Positions 46,557-55,167 of a stretch of DNA of 64,000 nt are shown in pieces. Position numbers and translations under genes: made by a program. The notes under the pieces are model-generated. The model did no database searches, was not told the DNA's origin, and saw nothing but the letters and a program-made list of their open reading frames with translations. Each line of letters opens with the position of its first letter. Positions within the stretch are counted from its first letter, which is position 1. Source of the DNA: an uncultured Lachnospiraceae bacterium (GTDB lineage: Bacteria; Bacillota; Clostridia; Lachnospirales; Lachnospiraceae); assembly GCA_944383265.1 (NCBI GenBank), contig CALWOX010000001.1:310001-374000 (forward strand), read 5' to 3'.

Positions 46557-47396
46557 CTAGCGATGCTGTTCGTCCAGTATTCTCTTTATATGAATCAGCA
46601 GATATAGCTCTTCATCTATGCTAAGCCGGTATCCGTACTGCTTTTCAATGAACTGGGCCACCTTTTCCACACCCGTATAGGCATGCCCGTTTTGTGCCAC
46701 CATTGCATGGTATATCTCCTCCATGCTGTCCTGGTAAACCTCACCATCCAGCACTCTGGCCGAGAAGAATTTTAAATGTGTCAAAAATCTCTGATAGGAC
46801 ACAGAATCCTCATCAAATTCAATCCTGAAATGCATTTTTACAATCTTGATAATGGCATTGATCAGCTCTGTCATCTTTTGCACATCTGAAACCTCATTGC
46901 TCTCAAACTCTGAGGATATAATATGCATGGCAATAAATCCCGCCTCGTCTTCTCCCAGATCAATATCTGTCATCTTCCGAATCCACTCAATGGCCTCCTG
47001 GGCCACCCTGTATTCCTGGGGATAAAATTTCCGAATCTCGTGTCGCATCAAATTCTTGAGGCTGATTCCGCTCTGGTATCTCTCCACAGCGGAATTGATG
47101 TGATCTGTCAACGTGACATAGAGGGTATCTCTCACCTTCAGTCCTTCTTCTCTGGAAGCAGTGACCACCTTGCCGGCAATCTCCAGATATTTTTCCGAGA
47201 TTTCCCTCACCACCTGCTGCAACCTGTAATTATCTTCCGCACTCTTCAGGCAATAAATTTTCTCCACGCAGGACTTGTCCAGCTCTTCGCCTTTTTTCTT
47301 TTTAAAACCAATCCCGGCACCGGTAATGATGATTTCCCGGCCGTACGAATCCAACGATACAACTGCATTTGTATTCAGAACCCTGACGATCTTCAC
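46557..47396 (-). CDS. licT: BglG/LicT transcriptional antiterminator
   Basis: 279 residues. An RNA-binding CAT domain (about 1-55; LNTNAVVSLD, GAGIGFKKKKG), then two PTS regulation domains with their phospho-histidines (HINSA, EAGFIAMHI, HLKFF). It binds RAT hairpins in nascent RNA, and is switched by PTS phosphorylation. Two RAT-terminator pairs stand in front of licT and of bglP, so it controls itself and the operon. Confidence 0.94.
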   Translation of the reverse strand: MKIVRVLNTNAVVSLDSYGREIIITGAGIGFKKKKGEELDKSCVEKIYCLKSAEDNYRLQQVVREISEKYLEIAGKVVTASREEGLKVRDTLYVTLTDHINSAVERYQSGISLKNLMRHEIRKFYPQEYRVAQEAIEWIRKMTDIDLGEDEAGFIAMHIISSEFESNEVSDVQKMTELINAIIKIVKMHFRIEFDEDSVSYQRFLTHLKFFSARVLDGEVYQDSMEEIYHAMVAQNGHAYTGVEKVAQFIEKQYGYRLSIDEELYLLIHIKRILDEQHR

Positions 47397-47442
47397 CTAT
47401 TCCTGCTCCCTCTAGCAAACATCCGAAGCAATTCTAATATAA

Positions 47443-47517
47443 AAAAACTGTCCATAATACTATTATCCCAATCAGTATTATAAACAGTCTTGCTTACCAT
47501 TACGTAATAACAAACTT
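47443..47517 (-). promoter_or_regulatory. RAT antiterminator site and terminator before licT
   Basis: Minus-strand RNA: RAT-like AAGTTTGTTATTACGTAATG (47517 downward) followed by GGTAAGCAAGACTG. It overlaps the terminator GACTGTTTATAATACTG/TAGTATTATGGACAGT with TTTTTTT (47443-47490). Confidence 0.8.
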
Positions 47518-47528
47518 AATTTATATAT

Positions 47529-47557
47529 ATTTTAACAGTTCTCAGTGCATTTGTCCA
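47529..47557 (-). promoter_or_regulatory. Promoter of the licT-bglP-bglA operon
   Basis: Minus-strand TGGACA (47557-47552), 17 bases, TAAAAT (47534-47529); the RNA would start just before the RAT site. Confidence 0.6.
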
Positions 47558-47902
47558 TAGCTATATTCATTTTCGTCATATATTACAATTTTCTTTTTTT
47601 ATTTTTGTACAATATTTCAAAATTATTTTCTCAGCTCCAGCCAACCTGTAGAACTATACAAAACATTTTATCTAAAATATGATGATCGGAGCCGACATTG
47701 CAAAGCTTCTATCATTTTCCAATACAAGTACATTCTCATCTCTTTTCTGTAAAATGTATGGATGTTCACCACGTCAGTACAAAAATTTTTCCAAGAACAC
47801 GGATGAAATTTGTTGAGGAAAGAGCTTTTTGACTGATATTAATTTCAAGATTTGAAAGTTATTCATACTTTACTTTTATACGCATATATGTCTCTATTAC
47901 CA
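47558..47902. other. AT-rich region between divergent licT and recombinase genes
   Basis: About 340 bases without a coding frame, between two divergent promoters. I saw no clear cre box or long repeat. It may hold the element's transfer origin, but I cannot recognise one. Confidence 0.4.
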
Positions 47903-47931
47903 TTTACCCGTTTTATACTATATGATATAAT
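47903..47931 (+). promoter_or_regulatory. Promoter of the serine recombinase
   Basis: TTTACC (47903-47908), 17 bases, TATAAT (47926-47931). ATATGA and TCATAT form an imperfect dyad over the -10 and the start, a possible operator. Confidence 0.65.
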
Positions 47932-47968
47932 AGCTTAAGTCATATATCGTATAATAAGGAGAAACATA

Positions 47969-49771
47969 ATGAAAGAAAATGAGAATTATATTGCCATCTA
48001 TTCCCGAAAGTCAAAATTCACCGGCAAAGGTGAAAGCATCGGCAATCAGGTTGAACTCTGCAAAGAATATATCCAGGCACATTATACTGAAATTCCACAG
48101 GATCATATTTTAGTGTATGAGGATGAAGGCTTTTCCGGCGGTAATCTCAACCGACCGGACTTTAAAAAAATGATGGAAGCTGCAAGGCAGCGTAAGTTCA
48201 AAGCGATCATTGTCTACCGCCTGGACCGAATCAGCCGGAATATCAGTGACTTTTCCAGCCTTATTGAAGAATTGTCAAGACTGGACATTGCTTTCATATC
48301 TATCCGAGAACAGTTTGATACCGGAACTCCCATGGGACGGGCCATGATGTATATAGCTTCTGTTTTTTCCCGGCTGGAGCGTGAAACCATAGCCGAGCGT
48401 ATCAGATATAATATGCATGAACTGGCGAAAACCGGACGATGGCTTGGGGGAACAACTCCCACAGGATATGCCTCAGAATCGGTACAGAAAGTTACCATAG
48501 ACGGGAAAGCAAAAAAGGCCTGCAAGCTGAAACTGATACCGGAAGAATCAGAAATTGTCCGTCTGATCTACAGCCTGTATATCGAACACGATTCTCTGAC
48601 TTCTGTAGAAGCAGAATTAATAAAGCGGGGACTTAAAACAAAAAACAATAAACTCTTTACCCGTTTTTCAATCAAGTCTATCTTACAGAATCCGGTTTAC
48701 ATGATCGCGGATGTAAACGCATATAACTTTTTTGTAAAAGAGAACGCAGATCTTAATTCTGCCAAAGATGAATTCGACAGCGTCCATGGCATGATGGTAT
48801 ATAACCGCACCAAACAGGAAAAAGGGAAAGCCGTCACCTATCTTCCGCCCGATGAATGGATTGTTGCGGTAGGTCTGCATCAGGGCATTGTTCCGGGCAA
48901 AGTCTGGATTTCTGTACAGGAGTCTCTGGATCGGAATAAAAGTAAGGCATACCGAAAGCCTCGGAATAACGAAGCACTCCTGACCGGTCTTTTATACTGC
49001 ACCTGCGGCAGCCGTATGTATCCGAAGATCAGCAAGCGAAAAACTGCTGACGGGAAGCCGATATACACTTATGTATGCAAATTAAAAGAGCGCAGCAAAC
49101 GTTCCATGTGCAACAGTAAAAATGCCAATGGGAACACACTGGATCTGGCTGTGATCGAGCAGATCAAGCTGCTGGAAGATGACAAAGGTTTCTTCATTGA
49201 CCAGCTGGAACAAAGCCGGAAATTCTATACCGGCAACCGTGCAGCCTATGAAGATCAGCTGGCTTCTATCCGTCATGAGAAAGAAGAACTGGAAAAGAAA
49301 ATTGAAGGTCTGGTTGATTCCCTAGCCGATTTGGGTGACAGCACGGTTAGGAATCAGGTGGCACGACGCATTGAACAGCTGAATCAGAAATGTGAGGAAA
49401 CAGACACCCGGATCCATGAACTGGAAGCACTGACTTCCCAGCACACTTTCAGCGATATCGAATTTGACGTCATGCGGCAACTGCTGTCCGTTTTCAAGAC
49501 AAGCATAGATGAAATGACCGTAGAACAGAAACGTGTGGCGATCCGCAAACTCGTCCGCAAAGTTGTATGGGACGGTGTCAACGCCCATATTATCCTCTTC
49601 GGGGTGCAGGATGATGAAATTGAATATCCGCCGCTTTCCTATCAAACAGATGAAGCAGACAGCACAGAAGACGACTTAGAAGAGTTGGAACGGTTCAGTG
49701 ATGTGGATTATGAAGATGAAACCGCTGACGGCTCAAAAACTCATTGGGGTGAGGATAGCAAATTCCCGTAA
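47969..49771 (+). CDS. Large serine recombinase (element integrase)
   Basis: 600 residues. The resolvase domain has the likely catalytic Ser12 (YSRKSKFTG), the YRLDRISRN motif and RETIAERI. After this comes the recombinase domain, a zinc-ribbon (CTCG near 343, then YVCKLKERSKRSMC) and a coiled coil of about 430-490. This is the layout of the large serine integrases of the TnpX/TndX type. The last codons (SKFP then stop) lie beyond the AGCAA core and so come from host DNA; in the circular form the end would differ. Start ATG 47969 follows AAGGAG. Confidence 0.92.
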   Translation: MKENENYIAIYSRKSKFTGKGESIGNQVELCKEYIQAHYTEIPQDHILVYEDEGFSGGNLNRPDFKKMMEAARQRKFKAIIVYRLDRISRNISDFSSLIEELSRLDIAFISIREQFDTGTPMGRAMMYIASVFSRLERETIAERIRYNMHELAKTGRWLGGTTPTGYASESVQKVTIDGKAKKACKLKLIPEESEIVRLIYSLYIEHDSLTSVEAELIKRGLKTKNNKLFTRFSIKSILQNPVYMIADVNAYNFFVKENADLNSAKDEFDSVHGMMVYNRTKQEKGKAVTYLPPDEWIVAVGLHQGIVPGKVWISVQESLDRNKSKAYRKPRNNEALLTGLLYCTCGSRMYPKISKRKTADGKPIYTYVCKLKERSKRSMCNSKNANGNTLDLAVIEQIKLLEDDKGFFIDQLEQSRKFYTGNRAAYEDQLASIRHEKEELEKKIEGLVDSLADLGDSTVRNQVARRIEQLNQKCEETDTRIHELEALTSQHTFSDIEFDVMRQLLSVFKTSIDEMTVEQKRVAIRKLVRKVVWDGVNAHIILFGVQDDEIEYPPLSYQTDEADSTEDDLEELERFSDVDYEDETADGSKTHWGEDSKFP

Positions 49772-50765
49772 GATTATGGTCTGTGCCGTCATCTGTTCTC
49801 ATTGTGATATTGAAGGTTTTGTCAAAGCCTATATTTTTATCAGGATTCCTGTCTTGATATGAATGAAGGAATATTGTTATTACATTGTCCGAGTCAACCA
49901 CAAGCTTAACCGCAAGATTGGCATTAGTCGCAATACTGTTATTGAAGGTTCCTTGGAAAAACTTTTGTGTGCTGACATACCACTGATCGGCAGGCCGGTT
50001 AAAATCGTCGACATAGAAATCCTTGGACCAAAGATTCATAAGCTTTGTATTTGCCGCCTGATCCGATGAAGATCCTTCTCTGGTGCCGTTGCTATTCTCA
50101 TCAGTCAAGGTAGCGGTTTTCATATCGCTTGTAAATGTATAGAGATTTTCAGTAGAGCCATCCCCAAGCGATGCGGACATATCATTATTAAATCCTATGC
50201 TGAAGCTTGCGCTTTGAAACTCGTCGATGAGTTTTTCAGGGACATTGGCATAAATAGCGTAGTCAAAATCTGTATAGGGGTCAAGCTCACGAGAGTTGCT
50301 TCTGCAAAAGTCAAATCGTGGATCGTCGATTTCAAAGGAATCATTTACCGTTATGGAGCATGAAAAAGCGTTCGAAGGTATAACATATGTTGCCTTGTTT
50401 TCAATGTGTCCCTCAAGTACAAGCAGCTTGTAGCCTTCTTCTATAGTGGGTGCAAAAGCGGAGCCGGATGAATCTACAGTATAGGAATATTCCGAGTATG
50501 CATCCAAGGCTCCAAAAGTCATGTGGAACGCATCTGTATCAATGACATCGTCGCATATCGCCTCCGGCTCTTCAGTCGATTCTTCAACGCCTTCCTCATC
50601 AGAAGATGCACTGCTTTCATCCTCAGATGACTCTTGAGTTTCGCTGCTTTTCTGAGCCTCTGCGGCTGAATCAGCCTCTGTTACAGTACTGTCTGTACCC
50701 CCCCCGCATGCGGAGAGCGCCATTGCGGCGGCCACAGCGGTTAGTGCCAAAAGTTTTTTCTTCAT
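49762..50765 (-). pseudogene. Lipoprotein 3, 5' part (interrupted by the element)
   Basis: From ATG 50765, with the same signal peptide, lipobox and poly-G run (eight G, 50698-50705, in frame) as lipoprotein 1. An acidic linker, a beta-rich domain unlike copy 1 (about 85-210) and the start of the shared C-terminal domain (NLWSKDFYVDDF, FNITMRTDDGTDHNL) follow. The frame runs across the junction into the element for 22 residues. The missing end lies at 41573-41757. Confidence 0.85.
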
Positions 50766-50961
50766 ATTTATATCCTCCTTATTAATAGCGCAAAAGCGCT
50801 TAATTAAAGCAGATTTACATATTGAAATGTCTGTCCCGAATGAGTACGAAATCTACGGCTGTTTATTATTACATTATATTGAAAAGAGAGGGCCAATCCA
50901 ATATGCCGGCTGTATAGTGTTTCGGGCTTATGAATTATACTGAAAAATCCTCTTTTTCCGC
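50766..50961 (-). promoter_or_regulatory. Promoter region of lipoprotein 3
   Basis: The minus-strand promoter TTGGAT, 17 bases, TATAAT (around 50872-50900) matches those of copies 1 and 2. A leader hairpin GCGC-AAAA-GCGC and a GGAGG site follow. Sequence outside these is diverged from A1/A2. Confidence 0.65.
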
Positions 50962-50990
50962 TTGACACAAGACTTTCATTACAATATAAT
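50962..50990 (+). promoter_or_regulatory. Promoter of rplM-rpsI
   Basis: TTGACA (50962-50967), 17 bases, TATAAT (50985-50990). A leader of about 95 bases follows; L13 autoregulatory leaders are known in Firmicutes, but I cannot match the structure. Confidence 0.85.
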
Positions 50991-51092
50991 AAATAAGCTG
51001 TTTGAAAAAAATAGCGTTTTTTAAGTATGATAAATGCCAATCCACAGCCCCGGATGAAGCATTTGATTGAAAATTAAATTAGGAGGTTTACC

Positions 51093-51521
51093 ATGAAAAC
51101 TTTTATGGCAACACCGTCAACTATTGAGAGAAAATGGTATGTTGTTGACGCAGAAGGTCAGACACTGGGACGCCTTGCTTCAGAAGTGGCTAAGGTGTTG
51201 AGAGGCAAGAATAAGCCCATATATACTCCCCATATGGATTGCGGAGATTATGTAATCGTTGTAAACGCTGAGAAATTCAAGGTATCAGGAAAGAAGATGG
51301 AGCAGAAGACTTACTTCAGCCACTCAGAGTATGTAGGCGGAGTGAAGGAGCCTACTCTTCGTGAGATGCTTCAGAAGCACCCTGAGAGAGTTATTGAGTC
51401 AGCTGTTAAAGGAATGCTTCCCAAAGGAGCTCTCGGAAATGCAATGTACAGAAAGCTTTTTGTATACGCAGGACCGAACCACAATCATCAGGCACAGAAG
51501 CCTGAGGAATTAAAGTTCTAA
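51093..51521 (+). CDS. rplM: 50S ribosomal protein L13
   Basis: 142 residues, exact family length. [21 protein letters not shown]-type start (short form seen), [17 protein letters not shown] and [10 protein letters not shown]13 is one of the first proteins to bind 23S rRNA. Preceded by TTAGGAGG. It forms an operon with rpsI. Confidence 0.98.
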   Translation: MKTFMATPSTIERKWYVVDAEGQTLGRLASEVAKVLRGKNKPIYTPHMDCGDYVIVVNAEKFKVSGKKMEQKTYFSHSEYVGGVKEPTLREMLQKHPERVIESAVKGMLPKGALGNAMYRKLFVYAGPNHNHQAQKPEELKF

Positions 51522-51539
51522 TCGAAGGGAGGATAAAAA

Positions 51540-51935
51540 ATGGCTAACGAGGCAAGATATTACGGAACCGGCAGAAGAAAGAAATCTGTTGCAAGAGTAT
51601 ATGTTACACCCGGTACAGGCGTTATAACTATCAATAAGAAGAATATAGATGAGTATTTTGGACTCGAGACCCTCAAGGTTATCGTTCGTCAGCCCTTTGT
51701 GGCTACAGGAACAGAGGGGAAGTTTGATGTTCTCGTAAACGTACACGGCGGCGGCTTCACAGGACAGGCAGGCGCTATCAGACACGGAATATCAAGAGCT
51801 CTTCTTGAGGCAGACAGCGAGTACAGACCCGCTCTCAAGAAAGAGGGATATCTTACAAGAGATCCTCGTATGAAGGAGCGTAAGAAATACGGTCTCAAGA
51901 AGGCACGTAAGGCTCCTCAGTTCTCAAAGAGATAA
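51540..51935 (+). CDS. rpsI: 30S ribosomal protein S9
   Basis: 131 residues. [17 protein letters not shown] near the start, [19 protein letters not shown] and the C-terminal tail [17 protein letters not shown], which reaches the P-site tRNA. AAGGGAGG in front; a terminator follows. Confidence 0.98.
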   Translation: MANEARYYGTGRRKKSVARVYVTPGTGVITINKKNIDEYFGLETLKVIVRQPFVATGTEGKFDVLVNVHGGGFTGQAGAIRHGISRALLEADSEYRPALKKEGYLTRDPRMKERKKYGLKKARKAPQFSKR

Positions 51936-51953
51936 TTTTATATCGAATATTTC

Positions 51954-51990
51954 AAACCCCGAAAGGCAAATGCTTTTCGGGGTTTTACGT
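51954..51990 (+). terminator. Terminator of rplM-rpsI
   Basis: AAACCCCGAAA (51954-51964) pairs with TTTTCGGGGTTTT; loop GGCAAATGC. Confidence 0.9.
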
Positions 51991-52016
51991 TTATAACTTT
52001 GCAATATGTAATTATC

Positions 52017-53237
52017 TTATTTTTCCAACAGCCAGTCAGGCAGATATTTTACCTGAATTCCGTTGTAATTTCCCATCGTTAAGCGGTCAGCTGTCAAAAC
52101 TATCTTTTCGTAGTTATCTTTGATATTGACTAAAGGTCTTAATTCGCGCTCAAAGGTCTCTTTAGCTGTCATATCCGCAGTCACCTGAAAATAGATGTAT
52201 GTTCTGTTCTTTTCGGCAACGAAGTCCACTTCCGCGTTGCCCGCCTTTCCGATCAATACACGGTATCCTCTGCGAATGAGCTCAAAGTAGACTATATTCT
52301 CCAGAGAAAATCCCAAATCATAATGCACTCGTGGCAAGATATGGTTCCTTAAGCCGAGATCGACAATGTACAGTTTTCTGTTTGTTTTCAGGATTTGTTT
52401 TCCGACAATATCAAAGCGCTCTGCAGGATAGAATATAAATGATTCTGTAAGAGCTTCCACGTAATCAGCCACGGTATTAGCGGAAATCTTTCTGCCTGTT
52501 GAAGTTAAGTAATCTGTTATACTTTTTATAGAGACAGGATTTCCGACAACGGATGCAAGATATTTGGCAATTGTCTTCAGCAAAAGGATATCTGTGATCT
52601 TCCTTTTTGATGGGTCTGTTTCTTTCCTTGTCTGACGGTCTTCTATATCTTTTACGATAACTGTATTATAGATACCTTCCAAATAGGCTTCAATTTTTTC
52701 GGGAGAACGATCCATGACTGCAATATATGGCAATCCTCCATCATTCATATATTCTGCAAGGCCTCGCTCCTGATCCATTCCTGTTATTTCAAGAAATTCT
52801 TTGAAGGATAGAGGCAGCATCTTAATTTCTATATATCGGCCTGTCAGAATAGTAGCAAGGTCTCCTGACAGCATACAAGCGTTGGAGCCTGTAATATATA
52901 TATCAACATTCGGTTTCACATAGAGGCTGTCGACGACCTTTTCAAAGGAGGGAACCTTCTGAATTTCATCCAGAAATATATATGTTTTCTGATCTTTGCA
53001 TAAACGCTCTTTCAAATATGAATATAATTTTTTATAGTCTTGAAGCTCTTCATGTTCCAATTCTTCAAAATTGATGGAAATAATTCGTTCATCAGAGACA
53101 CCGCTTGCTTTAAGTTTGTCTTGGTACTGCAAAAGCAATGTGGATTTCCCGCAACGCCGTATACCTGTAACGACCTTGATGACCTGCTCATCTTTCCATT
53201 TGATCAAGCGATTCAGATATTCCCTTCTTTCAACCAA
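52017..53237 (-). CDS. AAA-family ATPase with DUF4143 domain
   Basis: 406 residues. Walker A GIRRCGKST (near 26), Walker B TYIFLDEIQ (near 88), a C-terminal DUF4143 nuclease-like domain (about 200-370) with AEVDFVAEKNRTYIYFQV, which has the look of a restriction-endonuclease-like fold. The family is common in anaerobes, with no settled function. The likely start is TTG 53237, seven bases after GGAGGTGA; a GTG at 53246 overlaps that site. It is a lone gene, perhaps of mobile origin. Confidence 0.87.
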   Translation of the reverse strand: MVERREYLNRLIKWKDEQVIKVVTGIRRCGKSTLLLQYQDKLKASGVSDERIISINFEELEHEELQDYKKLYSYLKERLCKDQKTYIFLDEIQKVPSFEKVVDSLYVKPNVDIYITGSNACMLSGDLATILTGRYIEIKMLPLSFKEFLEITGMDQERGLAEYMNDGGLPYIAVMDRSPEKIEAYLEGIYNTVIVKDIEDRQTRKETDPSKRKITDILLLKTIAKYLASVVGNPVSIKSITDYLTSTGRKISANTVADYVEALTESFIFYPAERFDIVGKQILKTNRKLYIVDLGLRNHILPRVHYDLGFSLENIVYFELIRRGYRVLIGKAGNAEVDFVAEKNRTYIYFQVTADMTAKETFERELRPLVNIKDNYEKIVLTADRLTMGNYNGIQVKYLPDWLLEK

Positions 53238-53498
53238 GATGCTCACCTCCGTTAAATAATATTTTTATTATAGCATTTATTATTCATTAAATCAAAAATT
53301 ATTCTTATTTCGGAATATTTTTATAATAATATAAGTTATATATTTATTATAATATTTATTTCATAAAATCAGAATAAATATTTAAATTTAAATATATAAT
53401 ACTACGGAGTTTATCTTTACTTTTAGCTTATACCGCAGTGTGGTATAATATTTTCAATGTATTATAGGTATTTCAGGAGAAAGGAATAGTAAAAAAAT
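53238..53498. other. AT-rich intergenic region
   Basis: Very AT-rich, no open frame. A plus-strand promoter for the GNAT gene is likely at the end (TTTTAG, 17 bases, TATAAT with an extended TGTGG, 53421-53449). Confidence 0.45.
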
Positions 53499-54029
53499 AT
53501 GAATGAAAATATACAGAATAAAAAATCTCATGAAGCCACAATATACTTCATGACACCTGACAAAAGGGATTCCCGTGAGCTTTCAGAGCTCGAAGCCATC
53601 TGCTTTCCTCCAAACGAGGCCTGCAGCCCTGAGATGGTGGAGAAAAGGCTTTGCGCCATGCCTGAGCTTTGGCTTTGTGCAAGGGACAGCGAAACCGGTA
53701 AGACTGTAGGCTTTATCTGCGGATATGCAAGCTCGAAAGAACGCATAACAGATGAGATGTTTGTGGACACAGCGCTTTATGAGCCTGATGGGGCGAATAT
53801 AATGATACTGGGTGTCGAGGTCCATCCCGACTACAGAGGACGAGGCATAGCCGAAGCTCTTATGGAGGAATACAAGAGTAAAATGAAGGCCATGGGGAAG
53901 AGGAAGCTTGTGCTTACCTGCCATGACAGACTTATAGGCTTTTATGAGCGTTTCGGCTTTAAGGACATGGGACTTTCCGGTTCAAAGTGGGGCGGAGAGA
54001 CATGGTATGATATGGAATGTGTACTCTAA
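53499..54029 (+). CDS. GNAT-family N-acetyltransferase
   Basis: 176 residues. Acetyl-CoA-binding signature HPDYRGRGIAEALM (motif A, near 108), with a family-typical tyrosine in GFYERFGFKDMG near the end. It resembles arylalkylamine/ribosomal-protein acetyltransferase types; substrate unknown. The N-terminus has about 20 residues before the fold. Confidence 0.85.
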   Translation: MNENIQNKKSHEATIYFMTPDKRDSRELSELEAICFPPNEACSPEMVEKRLCAMPELWLCARDSETGKTVGFICGYASSKERITDEMFVDTALYEPDGANIMILGVEVHPDYRGRGIAEALMEEYKSKMKAMGKRKLVLTCHDRLIGFYERFGFKDMGLSGSKWGGETWYDMECVL

Positions 54030-54212
54030 ATGGGAAGTTATACTATAAATAAGAATGTATACTGCAAATAAGAACGCATACTATAAACGGGCATTCGGAG
54101 TAAAGCTTTAGCCGTTTAAAACATAAATATCCTGTTGACACTTTGGATACTAAAGGGCAAAATAATATTTGCAGACATCTTTGTAGAGACACAGCGAAAG
54201 GAGAAGATTCAG

Positions 54213-54473
54213 ATGAAAAAGGTTTTAATGTTTTACATGGAGGGATGCCCTCATTGTGCAAGGGCGAGAAAAATGGTTGAGGCATTGAAGGCAAAGAATC
54301 CCGAGTACAAGGACGTGGAGATCGAGGAGATAGACGAGAACAAGCAGTCGGACATTTCTTCAAAGTACGATTATTACTATGTGCCTACATATTATGTGGA
54401 CGGGGAAAAGATGCACGAGGGCGTTCCCTCATTTGAGGCCATTGAGTCGGTGCTTAAGGCTGCAATCGGATAA
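54213..54473 (+). CDS. Glutaredoxin/thioredoxin-like protein
   Basis: 86 residues from ATG 54213 after AAAGGAG; an in-frame start at 54135 has no site. Redox motif C12-P-H-C15, the cis-proline region YYVPTYYVDGEK, and no extra domains. Expected to reduce disulfides or supply electrons in the cytoplasm. Confidence 0.87.
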   Translation: MKKVLMFYMEGCPHCARARKMVEALKAKNPEYKDVEIEEIDENKQSDISSKYDYYYVPTYYVDGEKMHEGVPSFEAIESVLKAAIG

Positions 54474-54586
54474 AAGTTTTTTATCGGATAATGATGTTAA
54501 GGTGACGCCGGCAAGAAACAAAATATAACAGGCAGAAAATATACATAAATATATAACCAACATAAAGTACGCAGAAGGGAAATGCA

Positions 54587-55057
54587 ATGTCAGTAGAATC
54601 AGTTAAGAAATATTTGGATCAATTCGGCTTTGGGGACAGAGTCATAGAGTTTGAAAAATCCAGCGCAACAGTGGCTGAGGCTGCCGAGGCGGCGGGAACC
54701 ATACCGGGGCGCATAGCAAAGACTATGTCATTTATCGTGGGAGGAGAGCCTGTGCTCATCCTTCTTGCCGGTGACGTGAAGGTGGACAATCATAAGTACA
54801 AGGGACAATTCCATGAGAAGGCGAAAATGCCGAAGCCCGATGAACTGACAGAGCTCATAGGACATCCTCAGGGAGGAGTTTGTCCCTTTGCCATAAAGCC
54901 CGGAGTAAAGGTATATCTTGACGAGTCATTGAAAAGATTTGAGACAGTCTTTCCTGCTGCGGGAAGCGGAAATTCCGCTATAGAGCTGAGCATTCCGGAG
55001 CTTGAGAAGGCGTCAGGCTTTACGGAATGGGTTGATGTGTCAAAGCCTATAGAATAA
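54587..55057 (+). CDS. YbaK/EbsC-type aminoacyl-tRNA deacylase
   Basis: 156 residues of the YbaK/ProX fold, with the conserved lysine region GRIAKTMSFIVG and the C-terminal GGVCPFAIKPGVKVYLDESL. Such proteins hydrolyse mischarged tRNAs, such as Cys-tRNA(Pro). It is weaker in identity than ybaK itself, so the exact substrate is open. AGAAGGG stands before ATG. Confidence 0.85.
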   Translation: MSVESVKKYLDQFGFGDRVIEFEKSSATVAEAAEAAGTIPGRIAKTMSFIVGGEPVLILLAGDVKVDNHKYKGQFHEKAKMPKPDELTELIGHPQGGVCPFAIKPGVKVYLDESLKRFETVFPAAGSGNSAIELSIPELEKASGFTEWVDVSKPIE

Positions 55058-55167
55058 TCAACTGTACAAAAAACGGCCGCAAGAAAGAGTTATATAAAAA
55101 TCAGCCGCAAAAACAGCTGAAAAAAATAATTCGTAAAAATTGTCGTATAAAAGGAAAGGTGACAAAA

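Larger units (their letters stand above)
41758..49761. mobile_element. 8.0-kb serine-recombinase element carrying a beta-glucoside PTS operon
   Basis: The element is bounded by AGCAA at 41758-41762 and 49757-49761. It lies inside the lipoprotein 3 gene, and the host halves rejoin in frame across one AGCAA. Inside are a relaxase remnant, bglA, bglP, licT and a large serine recombinase. The internal ends joined as a circle would read TGAGGATAGCAATATCCTTA, a dyad (AGGATA/TATCCT) around GCAA, as expected of an attP. Codon use inside (more CCG, CGG, CTG) differs from the flanks. Without a complete relaxase it is at best mobilised in trans. Confidence 0.85.
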
